From positions 62,001-126,000 of the forward strand of contig JAQVXZ010000001.1 in NCBI GenBank assembly GCA_028708845.1: a DNA stretch of 64,000 bases, read 5' to 3'. The translations under genes were made by a program, and so were the position numbers. Shown here piece after piece: positions 17,537-27,735 of the stretch (the stretch's first letter is position 1; every line of letters starts with the position of its first letter). The stretch is from Bacteroidales bacterium (lineage in GTDB: Bacteria; Bacteroidota; Bacteroidia; Bacteroidales; P3). Under the pieces are notes generated by a model, which searched no databases, was not told the origin of the DNA, and saw only the letters and a program-made list of their open reading frames with translations.

Positions 17537-19972
17537 ATGACACTAAAAAAGCTATTAAATATAAAAACTTTTTTTCTTATTGCCACATTGCTATTTGTGG
17601 GATGTAGCCCATATAAGCATATATCTGAGAATGGCTACTTGCTTTCAAAACATAAAGTATTAATTGATTCAAAAACTTTGCCTAAGTCTGACTTTGCAAA
17701 TCTAATTAAACAAGACCCTAATAGCTCTATTTTAGGAGTTAAGTTAGGGATGTATATATATTCTCTTTCTCCAAGAGGCGAGGACTCAACTGTTAGTTTT
17801 ATTTCTCGTAATATTTACAGGAAGCTAGGTCAAAAACCTGTTGAGTTTGAAAAGGATTACGCCCATCGTTCAACTGAAAACATGAAAAGCTATTTGAAAA
17901 ACAAGGGTTGTTTTGATGGAACGGTTTCTGATAGCATATTTTATCATAAGAAAAAAGCTAAAGTGTATTACTATGTTCATATTGGTGAAAGGTATAAGGT
18001 CGATACATTTTTTGTTACATCCCAAGACAAAGGTATATTGAGTTCTGCCATTGAGATTATGGCAAACTCCCCCATTAAGAAAAATATCTTCTACGATGAA
18101 GACTTATTTGATCAGGAAAGAGATAGACTCGCACTAGAATTAAATAAAAGCGGATACTACGATTTCGCAAAAGAATACATACTATTCAATATTGACACAA
18201 ATAATAATAACTACGTAGCAAAGGTTAATTTAGAAATTCAAAGCAAGGAAGACTTCAAATCAAAAAATAACGAGGATAGTTTGGCAAATTCAACCACTAA
18301 TATATCCTCTGTTTTCAGAAAATTTAAGCTTAGGAATATATATATATATCCCGATATTGCTTATCAACAAGCTATAGATACTAATTCAGTTATAGATACT
18401 AACATAATATTTCATCGTCAAAAAGATAAATATGGATTAAATAAATACTATGTTATCTATTCTCCACCTCAGTCAATGAATATTAAAACAATACTTAGGA
18501 CAGTGATGTTTCAAAGGGATAGCTTATACTCTCCTATCTATGCTGAAAGAACTTATAGCGCCCTTAATCAGCTAAAAAATTATAAATTTATTGATATTTC
18601 ATATGACCCAATCCTTTTTGATAATAAACAAGAGGTATTAGATACGTCGCTTTTAGATTGTTTTATTAAGCTATCTTTAACCAAACCTGTCTTATTCAGT
18701 ACATCTTTGGAGGCTAACTTCTCTGCGGTTAATAATTCACTAATCTCCAATAATACTTCTAATTTTGGTATGGAGTTAAACGCTGGAATTCAACATAAAA
18801 ACATATTTAAGGGAGCTGAAATCTTTTCTTTTAATGGGAAAACTGCCTTTGAACTTAAGAGCGATATATTTAACAATAAAGTAGATACAATTAATAAATG
18901 GTCATTAGTTAATGCCTTTGAGGCAGGGTTTGATTTTGGAATAGAGATTCCTCGTTTCCTAATGCCTTTCGGAACAAAACTATACTCAATGCAGTTCCTC
19001 CCCCACACAACAATTAAAACGGGGTATAACTTCCAGAAAAGGAATTATTTCGAACGTTCTATTTTTAATCTAAACTTTGGATATAGCTGGAACTACCTAA
19101 CAAAATATAATCACGCCATCATCCCTATTGAAATAAATCTTGTTAAAATGAATGTTACTAGCCAATATTATGTTGACTATATAAAAACCCTGGACAAGAG
19201 AATTAGATATCAATATTCCGACCACTTAGTTTCTGACTCTCGTTATAGCTTTATGTATAATGGTCAGGATGCTAACAAAAAAACTGACTTCACTTACGTA
19301 CGTTTTAATATAGAATCGGCAGGTAATCTTTTTTATCTTACTAGTAACTTGTCGAATGCATCAAAGAATGATTTACATCAGTACACTATTTTTGAAATCC
19401 CCTATGCACAATACCTAAGAACAGATATTGACATTAAGAGATATCATTATATTGGTGAAAACCAAGTTTTAGTTTTTAGAGCTTATGGCGGTATTGGTAT
19501 GCCTTATGGAAATTCAAGTGGCTTACCTTATGAGAAAAGCTTCTTCTCCGGAGGTAATAACAATCATAGGGCGTGGGAACTTAGAGAAATTGGTCCTGGC
19601 TCATCTAAAATTGACGACACAAAGCTTAGATACGACCGCTCTGGAGACGTTCAACTTGGAGGAAACATTGAATATAGATTCCCTATCATAAGTGTTTTGG
19701 AAGGGGCTGCCTTTGTTGATGTGGGAAACATTTGGAATCTTCACGAACAAAAGGATATGGCAGGAGGACAAATGCTGTTAAAGAGTTTCTATAAGGAGTT
19801 TGCAACTGGTCTTGGTCTTGGTATTAGATTAAATATTCAATTCCTTATCATACGTTTTGACCTTGCAGTTAAGGTATGGGATCCTTCAAAACCAGTGAAT
19901 GAAAGATGGGTTATTCCTCAAACTACTTTCAACAAAATCAACATGAATGTCGGTATAGGTTACCCATTCTAA
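17537..19972 (+). CDS. BamA/TamA-family outer-membrane lipoprotein
   Basis: An 811-residue protein with POTRA-like repeats in the first half and a 16-strand surface-antigen barrel in the second (FSGGNNNHRAWE and GNIEYRFPI are typical). The N-terminus carries a lipoprotein signal with lipobox LFVGC near residue 23, unlike classical BamA. I chose the ATG at 17537, preceded by AGAGGG, rather than the in-frame TTG at 17522 that overlaps waaA. Bacteroidota encode several such TamL-like proteins; a role in outer-membrane protein or lipid transport is inferred from the family. Its end overlaps the convergent phosphotransferase gene by 4 bp. Confidence 0.85.
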   Translation: MTLKKLLNIKTFFLIATLLFVGCSPYKHISENGYLLSKHKVLIDSKTLPKSDFANLIKQDPNSSILGVKLGMYIYSLSPRGEDSTVSFISRNIYRKLGQKPVEFEKDYAHRSTENMKSYLKNKGCFDGTVSDSIFYHKKKAKVYYYVHIGERYKVDTFFVTSQDKGILSSAIEIMANSPIKKNIFYDEDLFDQERDRLALELNKSGYYDFAKEYILFNIDTNNNNYVAKVNLEIQSKEDFKSKNNEDSLANSTTNISSVFRKFKLRNIYIYPDIAYQQAIDTNSVIDTNIIFHRQKDKYGLNKYYVIYSPPQSMNIKTILRTVMFQRDSLYSPIYAERTYSALNQLKNYKFIDISYDPILFDNKQEVLDTSLLDCFIKLSLTKPVLFSTSLEANFSAVNNSLISNNTSNFGMELNAGIQHKNIFKGAEIFSFNGKTAFELKSDIFNNKVDTINKWSLVNAFEAGFDFGIEIPRFLMPFGTKLYSMQFLPHTTIKTGYNFQKRNYFERSIFNLNFGYSWNYLTKYNHAIIPIEINLVKMNVTSQYYVDYIKTLDKRIRYQYSDHLVSDSRYSFMYNGQDANKKTDFTYVRFNIESAGNLFYLTSNLSNASKNDLHQYTIFEIPYAQYLRTDIDIKRYHYIGENQVLVFRAYGGIGMPYGNSSGLPYEKSFFSGGNNNHRAWELREIGPGSSKIDDTKLRYDRSGDVQLGGNIEYRFPIISVLEGAAFVDVGNIWNLHEQKDMAGGQMLLKSFYKEFATGLGLGIRLNIQFLIIRFDLAVKVWDPSKPVNERWVIPQTTFNKINMNVGIGYPF

Positions 19973-21891
19973 TACATAAGCATAGAGAATGCATATTTCT
20001 GCATATCATTTGCCTTGGCTCTATTTTGATTTATGTAATTTGTTTTATCGTTTTCCCTGTATTTATAAAGATACTGCTCTCCGTTTTTATTCCAAATATA
20101 AAAGTATTCCTCATCTATAACTCCTAGCTTATCGTCTGCTGAAAAATATCCGTATTTTCTAGGATATGTCTCAAAGTCAATTCCAAGTGTTTTATTGTTT
20201 TCAATGCCTAAATACGCAGAAATCATCGCAGCAATATCAATTTGAAGTCCTATATTCTCAACCTTCTTTGCCTTAAGTCTTGAAGGGCTATGGAAAATTA
20301 ACGGACTATGGTGATAAGAAAGCGGGAGCTCATAATTGGTTGTCCCTTTATATGCTCCATGATCTGCAATAAAAACAAAAACTGTATTATCATACCAATC
20401 ACTCTTCTTTGCCTTTTCCATAAAATGCCCAATTGCCCAATCGGAATACTCAATAATTTTATCTTTTATATCTTTCGATTTTGTTTTAAAAGGAATATCC
20501 TCTGGCAATATGTATGGTCCGTGATTGGATGAAGTTAGTAGTGTTGCAAAAAAGGGTTTTGTTTTATCCATTTTACCAATTTCTTCAATTACCCTATTAA
20601 ACATAATATGGTCAGGAACACCTAATGTACTTTTAACTTCGCTTTTGGGATAATTCTTAACCGATACAATTCTTTCGATGCCATTTGCAGAAAGGAAGCC
20701 TCCAATATTATCAAACTGGTCATCATGTGTTGTGAAATAAATTGTGGAATATCCATTTTCTCTTAGCAAACTTGGCAAGCCGCCTTCCATCTTAGGTATA
20801 ATGGTAGTGTTCATAGAATGTTTATCTAAAAGAGCAGGCTGACCAAATAAGGTTGAATATACTCCATTATAGGTATGAATTCCTGCAGTATAAACATTCT
20901 CATAAGAAACAGAGGTATTTAATAAATTATCCAAATTAGGAGTCAGGTTTTGGGTGTTTCCAAAATGACCAATATTGCAAGTACCCATAGCTTCCATGAT
21001 AATAAGAACAACATTAGTGTTTTTATCTAAAACAACCTCTCTTTTCTCTCCAGAGGCTCTCATTCTCCTAAATTCATCTTCCACAAAACGCTTAGCTTCA
21101 TTCTTATCCATTAAATTAAGTGGCTTGTTTTTCTCTTTCATCTTCTCTTCAATGCTCTTAATAAATGTAAAGTTTGGATTAAGTCCCATTTGATTTATTA
21201 GAGGATTATTAGAAAAATAAGCAGTTCCAACTTTCATTGGTGATTTCTTTTCAATCCTTCCTCTCATTCCCAAAAAACAAAGTCCAATTAATATGATAAA
21301 GACAAGAGAATTAATAATATATGTGTTTAAAGGTGTTTTTCTGTCAGTCTTTTCTTTGTTAAATATTAGAAATCGTTTATATATTTTCAGCATTAACCAA
21401 GAGTAAAGAACGATAATACCTATAAAAGCAATAACAAATATAATATAGGTAGGCTCTTCTAAAATCATTTTAAATACAAACAAAGGGTTATCCATCCACA
21501 TTAGAGCCTGAATATTGAACCTATTAAAAAAATACTTGAAATAAGGAATGTCAACACAGGAAATGGAGAATAAAATGGAGAATAAGACGACAAGAAAATA
21601 ATGATTAACCTTATAGAATATCCTACTTTTTATATTAAAATAGTAGGCTATTATAAAACTAATAAGGATTGGGGAGATTGCAAAACAAGAGATTAAGGTG
21701 TCGAACCTAAAGCCCATAAAGAAAGCCTTCAATAAAAGAACAAAACCTCCTTTTTGGCTTAAAACCTCACTTACAGAGTCTATATTTAGGGGTAGAATAA
21801 CAAGCCTAAACAGGAAAAAGAATAAAATACCAATTAAATAAGCCCAAAACAAATAGAGAACTTGCTTAGGAAAAGAGTATATCTTAGTCAT
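19969..21891 (-). CDS. LTA-synthase/sulfatase-family membrane phosphotransferase
   Basis: 640 residues with five membrane segments in the first ~215, then a periplasmic alkaline-phosphatase-superfamily domain. NVVLIIMEAMG holds the first metal-binding Glu, HTYNGVYSTLFG carries a candidate nucleophile Thr, and FIADHGAYKG and SYHHSPLIFHSP supply later metal ligands. Gram-positive LtaS polymerises glycerol phosphate; in Gram-negative bacteria relatives add phosphoglycerol or phosphoethanolamine to glycans or lipid A. The substrate here cannot be told from sequence. It is a single-gene unit with its own promoter. Confidence 0.88.
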   Translation of the reverse strand: MTKIYSFPKQVLYLFWAYLIGILFFFLFRLVILPLNIDSVSEVLSQKGGFVLLLKAFFMGFRFDTLISCFAISPILISFIIAYYFNIKSRIFYKVNHYFLVVLFSILFSISCVDIPYFKYFFNRFNIQALMWMDNPLFVFKMILEEPTYIIFVIAFIGIIVLYSWLMLKIYKRFLIFNKEKTDRKTPLNTYIINSLVFIILIGLCFLGMRGRIEKKSPMKVGTAYFSNNPLINQMGLNPNFTFIKSIEEKMKEKNKPLNLMDKNEAKRFVEDEFRRMRASGEKREVVLDKNTNVVLIIMEAMGTCNIGHFGNTQNLTPNLDNLLNTSVSYENVYTAGIHTYNGVYSTLFGQPALLDKHSMNTTIIPKMEGGLPSLLRENGYSTIYFTTHDDQFDNIGGFLSANGIERIVSVKNYPKSEVKSTLGVPDHIMFNRVIEEIGKMDKTKPFFATLLTSSNHGPYILPEDIPFKTKSKDIKDKIIEYSDWAIGHFMEKAKKSDWYDNTVFVFIADHGAYKGTTNYELPLSYHHSPLIFHSPSRLKAKKVENIGLQIDIAAMISAYLGIENNKTLGIDFETYPRKYGYFSADDKLGVIDEEYFYIWNKNGEQYLYKYRENDKTNYINQNRAKANDMQKYAFSMLMY

Positions 21892-21910
21892 AAAACAACG
21901 TATTAATCAA

Positions 21911-21918
21911 CAAAATTA
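21911..21918 (-). promoter_or_regulatory. -7 promoter element of the LTA-synthase-like gene
   Basis: The minus-strand sequence TAATTTTG matches TAnnTTTG, 20 nt before the ATG. Confidence 0.65.
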
Positions 21919-21953
21919 CTAATTTCTTTGATTAAATCGCAGTATTAGGATAT

Positions 21954-22043
21954 AGAAAAATGAATCGCTGAAAGAATTTCCTAGATCTTTGATCTAATTT
22001 TTTATTCCTTTGATTCAGTAAATTGTTTCAATGATTCATTTTC
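21954..22043 (+). repeat. Dispersed intergenic repeat, copy b (palindromic)
   Basis: The 64-nt segment 21980-22043 matches 61908-61971 without gaps at 55 of 64 positions. Left and right ends (GAAAAATGAATCGCTGAAAG against the complement of CAATGATTCATTTTC) form an imperfect terminal inverted repeat, like a small MITE. Confidence 0.7.
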
Positions 22044-23264
22044 TTAATTTCCCTCTATTGCAGGAACTGTTCCTGAAGAATATTGGAAGGCTTTGAGGTT
22101 GAATAATTCCATAACGGCAAAGACATGGTCAAAGATGTCAGACTGAACCCTTTCATATTCTATCCAACTTTGCTTTGCTGAGAAACAGTAAATTTCTATC
22201 GGAACGCCTGTTGGTCCAGGTTGAAGTTGCCTTACCATATGTGTCATATCTAGGTTTAGATCGGAGTGAGAATTTAGATAAGATTCAAGGTATTCTCTAA
22301 ATGTGCCTATATTTGTTAGTTGGCGTTTGTCAAGTGGGGTCTCATGTGAGGCATTATATTCTTCAATATACTTTAATTTTTCTTCAAGATAGTTTTTAAG
22401 TAGTTCAGATTTCTTCAACATTTCTATTTCTTCTTCTTTCAAATAGTGGATAGTGTTTATATCTATATTTATTGAACGCTTTATCCTCCTACCCTTCGAT
22501 TCCTCCATTCCTCTCCAGTTAGTGAAAGATTCTGATACTAGTTTATGGGTTGGGATGGTGGTAATGGTTTTGTCCCAGTTTTGAACCTTAACGGTGGTTA
22601 GGTTTATTTCCAAAACATCTCCATCAACTCCCCTATTTTGCATAACTATCCAATCACCTATTTTGACCATATTATTTGCACTTAGCTGTATTCCTGCCAC
22701 AAATCCAAGAATGGAGTCTTGGAAAATTAAGATAAGAACTGCTGCAAAAGCTGTTAGTCCTCCTAGTAATATAAGTAGGGATTTTCCTGTAAATATGCTG
22801 ATTACTACAATAAAAGCAACGCACCATATAAATATCATTAATACTTGTGTAAATATTTTTAGGGGTTTTTCTTTCGATATTGGGTAGCTTTCCCATATTC
22901 TATTAACTCCATCTAAAATAGAACCAAAGAGTAGAACTGATGCAAAGGTTATCCAAGCAGAAATAAACTTGTGTATAATGTTCATATGTTCCCAGTTAAG
23001 TGAGGAAAGCCCTATTTGAATTACAATTGCTGAGATTAGGTATCCCAGGCGGCGGAAGAATTTCTTATCGAAAAGCAGGTTATCCCAGTCGGATGAAGTA
23101 TGTCCTGCTATTTTAATTATTAGATGTGCAAGGTATTTTCTTGCTATCATATATGCTATCCAGCCAAATAACCCAATAAGAAAAAGGCTTACTATGGTGT
23201 TTAGGAAGATTAGCAACCCCTCTGATTGAAGTCCAATATTCTGTAGAATTGGTTTGAAATCCAT
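22044..23264 (-). CDS. MscS-family mechanosensitive ion channel (YbdG-like)
   Basis: 406 residues with five hydrophobic segments. The last is the Gly/Ala-rich pore helix GGLTAFAAVLILIFQDSILGFVAG (about residues 167-190), followed by the beta domain with VKIGDWIVM and LTTVKVQNWDKTITTIPTH. The extended cytoplasmic part with NWRGMEESKGRRIKRSI is typical of the YbdG group of miniconductance channels, which release osmolytes on membrane stretch. It is one gene with its own -7 element, downstream of a palindromic intergenic repeat. Confidence 0.92.
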   Translation of the reverse strand: MDFKPILQNIGLQSEGLLIFLNTIVSLFLIGLFGWIAYMIARKYLAHLIIKIAGHTSSDWDNLLFDKKFFRRLGYLISAIVIQIGLSSLNWEHMNIIHKFISAWITFASVLLFGSILDGVNRIWESYPISKEKPLKIFTQVLMIFIWCVAFIVVISIFTGKSLLILLGGLTAFAAVLILIFQDSILGFVAGIQLSANNMVKIGDWIVMQNRGVDGDVLEINLTTVKVQNWDKTITTIPTHKLVSESFTNWRGMEESKGRRIKRSINIDINTIHYLKEEEIEMLKKSELLKNYLEEKLKYIEEYNASHETPLDKRQLTNIGTFREYLESYLNSHSDLNLDMTHMVRQLQPGPTGVPIEIYCFSAKQSWIEYERVQSDIFDHVFAVMELFNLKAFQYSSGTVPAIEGN

Positions 23265-23296
23265 ATTATTCTAGTGTTTTATAAATTTTGTATTTG

Positions 23297-23304
23297 CAAA
23301 GATA
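23297..23304 (-). promoter_or_regulatory. -7 promoter element of the MscS gene
   Basis: The minus-strand sequence TATCTTTG matches TAnnTTTG, 33 nt before the start. Confidence 0.65.
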
Positions 23305-23333
23305 AGGAATTCTATGCTTTTTTCAAAATTGGT

Positions 23334-24464
23334 CTATTGTAGACCTTTATCAGATTTTAGTTTAAGTATTTTGCCGTAGGAGTTATTTATTTTGCTCTTA
23401 TCAACTCTGCCTTGTTTAACTAATTGGAATATTGTTTCTATTGCTTTATAGCCTATTTCCTTATCGTATTTATCTCCATTATTTGAAAATATAAACATAT
23501 CAACTCCTGCATTTATTGCTTTTTCCAAACAAGTCTCCAGGTCATATTCTTTTGCAATAGCACCCATTGCCATATCGTCCGAAACTATTATTCCCTTAAA
23601 ACCCATTTGTACTTTTAGCATATTGGTTAAGGTATTATAGGACATTGTTGAAGGATATTGGTCATCGAAATTTGCATTAAAGACATGAGAGGTCATAACA
23701 ACATCAACATAACCCTCTTCTATTAGTTCTTTAAAAGGAACAAGCTCTTTTGGATCGTAGGTATTTGTTATATCTGATATTCCTTTGTGAGTGTCAGCCT
23801 TAGAGGAGCCATGACCAGGGAAGTGTTTTATTGTTGTTATTATTCCTTGTTTATTATGTTCTTCTATTACTATTTTTGCGTGCTTAACTACTTGTTCTAC
23901 ATCCTCACCAAAGCTTCTCTCTAGTTTGCCTATAATTGGACAATCTGGGTTAGTGTTTACATCAACAGAAGGTGTGAAGTTAAGGTTTATGCCTAAGGAT
24001 TTAAGGTTACTTGCAGAGCGTGATGCCCATTCTTTTGTAATTAATGGGTTATTATTATCTCCTAAGAATTGTTGGGAAACGCTTGGAGGAAACCCGTATT
24101 TTTCTTTTAACCTACTTACCTTTCCTCCTTCTTGATCTATTGAAATAAACAAACGGTTGTTCCCAAGCTTTTGCATTTCAGCACATAATGTCCTTAGCTG
24201 GTCGGGGTTTTCTATATTACGTTTAGCTTTCTTACTAGGTACATCGTAGTCAAATAATATAACTCCTCCTATCTTTTCTTTTGCAATTAGGTCGTAAATC
24301 TCATTCTTGGGGCTAAGCTCCATACCTCTAAACCCAATAATAAGCATTTGTGATATTTTCTCTCTTAGCTCTTTATCCTCTTTTGAATTGTTTTGTGCAC
24401 TAAGGTAAAAAGGAAGCGAGATAATGCTTATTAGTATAAATATTAGGCTTATTCTCTTTATCAT
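23334..24464 (-). CDS. Glycoside hydrolase family 3 protein (beta-N-acetylhexosaminidase-like), exported
   Basis: 376 residues with a signal peptide (to about residue 23, LSAQ). A single TIM-barrel GH3 domain carries KHFPGHGSSKADTHKGI, the NagZ-type motif supplying the Asp-His catalytic dyad, and VSDDMAMGAI with the nucleophile Asp. NagZ enzymes remove N-acetylglucosamine from muropeptides or other glycans; an exported form would act in the periplasm. The C-terminal GH3 sandwich domain is absent, as in NagZ. It is divergent from a sugar transporter gene whose promoter is about 40 bp away, which suggests shared use of sugars. Confidence 0.9.
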   Translation of the reverse strand: MIKRISLIFILISIISLPFYLSAQNNSKEDKELREKISQMLIIGFRGMELSPKNEIYDLIAKEKIGGVILFDYDVPSKKAKRNIENPDQLRTLCAEMQKLGNNRLFISIDQEGGKVSRLKEKYGFPPSVSQQFLGDNNNPLITKEWASRSASNLKSLGINLNFTPSVDVNTNPDCPIIGKLERSFGEDVEQVVKHAKIVIEEHNKQGIITTIKHFPGHGSSKADTHKGISDITNTYDPKELVPFKELIEEGYVDVVMTSHVFNANFDDQYPSTMSYNTLTNMLKVQMGFKGIIVSDDMAMGAIAKEYDLETCLEKAINAGVDMFIFSNNGDKYDKEIGYKAIETIFQLVKQGRVDKSKINNSYGKILKLKSDKGLQ

Positions 24465-24506
24465 TATATTGTCTTATTTGGTTGATATATGTTCTTTTAT
24501 TGTTGG

Positions 24507-24514
24507 CAAAATTA
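24507..24514 (-). promoter_or_regulatory. -7 promoter element of the GH3 gene
   Basis: The minus-strand sequence TAATTTTG matches TAnnTTTG, 43 nt before the GH3 start codon. Confidence 0.6.
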
Positions 24515-24545
24515 AGAAAATTCTCCTTTACATCATTGTTTTTCC

Positions 24546-24553
24546 TATATTTG
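24546..24553 (+). promoter_or_regulatory. -7 promoter element of the sugar transporter gene
   Basis: TATATTTG matches TAnnTTTG, 24 nt before the transporter ATG. Confidence 0.65.
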
Positions 24554-24577
24554 CATCTTCAAAAAATATAAATTCTT

Positions 24578-25849
24578 ATGAAAGAGAAAAAAAATAGCTT
24601 GATTTTTAGCCTATCAATTATTGGTATCCTTTATTTTATATTTGGGTTTATTACTTGGCTAAATAGTGTTTTAATTCCCTTTCTTCGTGAGGCTTGCGAG
24701 TTAAGCGATTCTCAGGCTTATTTAGTTACCTTTGCTTTCTATATATCCTATTTTGTGATGGCACTTCCTTCATCTTGGGTTTTGAAAAAGACTGGATTTG
24801 CAAAAGGAATGGCTATTGGACTAATTGTTATGGCTATTGGCTCCTTAGTTTTTATTCCTGCTGCCAAAGAAAGAAATTACGTTATTTTTCTTATCGGGCT
24901 CTTCCTACAAGGAACTGGTCTAGCTCTTTTGCAAACTGCCGTTAACCCTTATGTTACTATTCTTGGCCCTATTGAATCGGCTGCAAAAAGGATGAGCATT
25001 ATGGGGCTTTTCAATAAAATCGCTGGAATGATAGGTATTCTTTGGCTTTCAAAGGTTTTGTTTTCAGATATGACTGCCCTAAGTCAGCATATTCAAACCC
25101 TAACAGGAGATGCAAGAGTTTCAGAACTTAATCTTCTTACTCAAAGAATAATACCTCCTTATATTGGAATTGCAATTGGATTATTCCTATTAGCTATTAT
25201 GGTTCTTTTGGCAAAACTTCCAGAAGTTAAGACTGAGGATGAAGATGATTACAATCAGCATACTCATAAATCAAGGAGTATATTTTCTTATTCATATATG
25301 TGGTTAGGAGTTCTAACTCTTTTCCTTTATGTAGGAGTTGAGGTTATTGCAATTGACACTCTTGGACTATATGCAGTAAGTCAGGGAATAGCAAAAGATA
25401 TTGCTCCTATGCTTGGAACACTTAGTCTTATTGCCCTAACTATTGGTTATATATTAGGAATAATACTTGTACCAAAATACATATCCCAAAGTAAGACCCT
25501 AACAATATGCTCAGCCTTAGGACTTGCTTTTGCTATTGCAGCTATTACAACTCAGGGCGTAACTTCAATAGTATTTATTATCCTTCTTAGCTTTGCTCAT
25601 TCACTAATGTGGCCAGGAATTTGGCCTTTAGCAATTGACAAGCTTGGAAAACATACCCCTGTTGCATCTGCCCTTCTAATTATGGCAATTGCAGGAGGAG
25701 CAGTAATGCCACTAATCTATGGAGCTTGGGCTACAGAAATTGGCAATAGACAAATACCTTATTTAATATTAATACCTTGCTATCTATTTATTGCCTTCTA
25801 TTCAATTAAAGGTCATAAGATAGGAAAGAAAATTACAGAAAAAAGATAA
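24578..25849 (+). CDS. Sugar MFS transporter, FHS (FucP/GluP-like) family
   Basis: 423 residues with about twelve membrane helices. [15 protein letters not shown] at the start and [14 protein letters not shown] near residue 125 are hallmarks of the fucose/glucose-galactose:H+ symporter group. In Bacteroidota, members close to this group import glucose, galactose or N-acetylglucosamine. Divergence from a GH3 hexosaminidase-like gene makes an amino sugar a reasonable guess, but only that. The clpX start lies 4 bp after its stop, so the two are probably co-transcribed. Confidence 0.88.
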   Translation: MKEKKNSLIFSLSIIGILYFIFGFITWLNSVLIPFLREACELSDSQAYLVTFAFYISYFVMALPSSWVLKKTGFAKGMAIGLIVMAIGSLVFIPAAKERNYVIFLIGLFLQGTGLALLQTAVNPYVTILGPIESAAKRMSIMGLFNKIAGMIGILWLSKVLFSDMTALSQHIQTLTGDARVSELNLLTQRIIPPYIGIAIGLFLLAIMVLLAKLPEVKTEDEDDYNQHTHKSRSIFSYSYMWLGVLTLFLYVGVEVIAIDTLGLYAVSQGIAKDIAPMLGTLSLIALTIGYILGIILVPKYISQSKTLTICSALGLAFAIAAITTQGVTSIVFIILLSFAHSLMWPGIWPLAIDKLGKHTPVASALLIMAIAGGAVMPLIYGAWATEIGNRQIPYLILIPCYLFIAFYSIKGHKIGKKITEKR

Positions 25850-25853
25850 ATCA

Positions 25854-27098
25854 ATGGCAAAAACAAAGATACATTGTTCATTTTGTGGAAAAGGAGAACA
25901 TGAAGTAGATTTTATGGTCAATGCTTACGAGGCAAACATTTGCGATACTTGTATTGATAAGGTTCACGAAATGAAAAAAGAGGATAAGCAAACTAAAAAC
26001 TCTAAATACGTTGCAAGCCTTGAGGTAAAGAGACCAAAAGAAATAAAAGAATACTTAGACCAATACGTTATTGGACAGGAGGATGCTAAGAAGGTTCTTT
26101 CAGTTGCTGTATATAACCATTACAAAAGACTTAACCACACAATAAGCAGTGAAAAGGATTCAGAAGAAATAGAGATAGATAAATCCAATATTATCATTGT
26201 TGGAAAAACAGGAACAGGTAAGACCCTTTTAGCAAGAACTGTTGCAAGGATGTTAAACGTTCCATTTGCAATTGCCGATGCTACAGTTCTAACCGAAGCA
26301 GGATATGTTGGAGAAGATGTTGAAACTATATTAACTAGACTTCTTCAAGCTGCCGACTACGATGTTGAAAAAGCAGAAAAAGGAATAGTATTTATTGATG
26401 AAATAGATAAGATAGCACGCAAGAGCGATAACCCTTCGATAACCAGAGATGTTAGTGGAGAAGGAGTTCAGCAAGCACTTCTAAAACTATTGGAGGGAAG
26501 CATTGTTCACGTTCCACCACAAGGAGGAAGGAAGCATCCAGACCAAAAACTAACTGCTGTAAATACTAAAAACATACTTTTTATATCTGCAGGAGCGTTC
26601 AATAACATAGATAGAATAATAACAACACGCCTAAAGTCTAATGCAATAGGGTTTAAGCTTAATAAAAACTTAGATGAGGATGTTGATAAAGAGAATATCT
26701 TAAAATATATACAGCCACAGGATATTAGGAAATTTGGTTTAATACCTGAGCTTGTAGGAAGATTCCCCGTTCTAACTCATCTTGACCCACTAAATGCACC
26801 AGCTCTAAAGAGAATACTTACCGAACCAAAGAATGCGATAGTAAAGCAATATAAGAAACTCTTTGAAATGGATGGAGTTAAGCTTAAATTCTCATCTGAT
26901 GCATTAGATTTCTTTGTTGAAAAAGCAATTGAATACGAACTTGGAGCAAGAGGACTAAGAGGTTTAATTGAAAACGTTATGACCGACCTTATGTATGAAA
27001 CTCCAGAAACCGATAAAAAGGAAATAACCATAACCCAAAAGTTTGCACAAAAAGAGTTTGCAAGGTTTGAAGGGAAGTTCAATAGTATGGAAAAATAA
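25854..27098 (+). CDS. clpX: ATP-dependent Clp protease ATP-binding subunit ClpX
   Basis: ClpX unfolds tagged proteins and feeds them to ClpP. At 414 residues it is complete. The N-terminal zinc domain has Cys8, Cys11, Cys30 and Cys33. The AAA+ domain has Walker A GKTGTGKT, Walker [10 protein letters not shown], the pore loop YVGEDVE and the RKH loop GGRKHPDQ, and ends with the arginine-finger/sensor-2 block [10 protein letters not shown]. clpP and tig, which usually precede it, are not here; instead it follows a sugar transporter gene and precedes a DUF4294 gene. Confidence 0.96.
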   Translation: MAKTKIHCSFCGKGEHEVDFMVNAYEANICDTCIDKVHEMKKEDKQTKNSKYVASLEVKRPKEIKEYLDQYVIGQEDAKKVLSVAVYNHYKRLNHTISSEKDSEEIEIDKSNIIIVGKTGTGKTLLARTVARMLNVPFAIADATVLTEAGYVGEDVETILTRLLQAADYDVEKAEKGIVFIDEIDKIARKSDNPSITRDVSGEGVQQALLKLLEGSIVHVPPQGGRKHPDQKLTAVNTKNILFISAGAFNNIDRIITTRLKSNAIGFKLNKNLDEDVDKENILKYIQPQDIRKFGLIPELVGRFPVLTHLDPLNAPALKRILTEPKNAIVKQYKKLFEMDGVKLKFSSDALDFFVEKAIEYELGARGLRGLIENVMTDLMYETPETDKKEITITQKFAQKEFARFEGKFNSMEK

Positions 27099-27148
27099 AC
27101 TTTGGCATAGTTATTGTTAAACTAAAAATAGAAATAAAAAATATAGAT

Positions 27149-27733
27149 ATGAAAAAGCTTAGTTTAATAATAATACTCTTATTTACCCTTCCAATTATAG
27201 GATTTAGCCAACAAAATAGAATAGTAACCTTTGCAACCGTAATGGATGGCGACACTATTCCTAAGAGTTACCTAAAGGAAGTAACTATTTCGGGATATAT
27301 TGCAGCCCTAACCGATGCAGAGAAAGCAAAGTATGCTAAGCTTATTCGCAATGTAAAGAAGACCTACCCCTTTGCAAAACAAGCAGGGCATCTTCTTGAA
27401 TCCTATAGTTTAGCTATGAAGGACAAGCCAGAGAAACAAAGAAAGAACCTAATGAAACAAGCCGAAGAAGAAATTAATCTTAAGTTTGGGAACACTCTAA
27501 AGAAACTTTCTAGGAGCCAAGGCAAAGTTTTAATAAGACTGGTTGACAGGGAAACAGGAAGCGACTCCTATACCATAGTAAAAGAATTAAGAGGTAGTTT
27601 CAGAGCATTCTTCTACCAATCCTTAGGAAAACTATTTGGATACAACCTACGTTCTAAATACAACCCACAAACCAACGAAGAAGATAGGATAATAGAAAAA
27701 ATCATCTACGCAATAGAAACAAATAATATATAG
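27149..27733 (+). CDS. DUF4294-family exported protein
   Basis: 194 residues with a signal peptide (to about residue 20, IGFSQ). The rest is predicted mostly alpha-helical and basic, with ISGYIAALTDAEKAKYAKLIRNVKKTYPFAK as the characteristic family block, and a C-terminal NPQTNEEDRIIEKII. It matches the Bacteroidota-specific DUF4294 pattern; no biochemical role is established to my knowledge. It lies 50 bp after clpX and 2 bp before an NlpC/P60 peptidase gene, so it is likely co-expressed with the peptidase and perhaps linked to the cell envelope. Confidence 0.8.
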   Translation: MKKLSLIIILLFTLPIIGFSQQNRIVTFATVMDGDTIPKSYLKEVTISGYIAALTDAEKAKYAKLIRNVKKTYPFAKQAGHLLESYSLAMKDKPEKQRKNLMKQAEEEINLKFGNTLKKLSRSQGKVLIRLVDRETGSDSYTIVKELRGSFRAFFYQSLGKLFGYNLRSKYNPQTNEEDRIIEKIIYAIETNNI

Positions 27734-27735
27734 AA

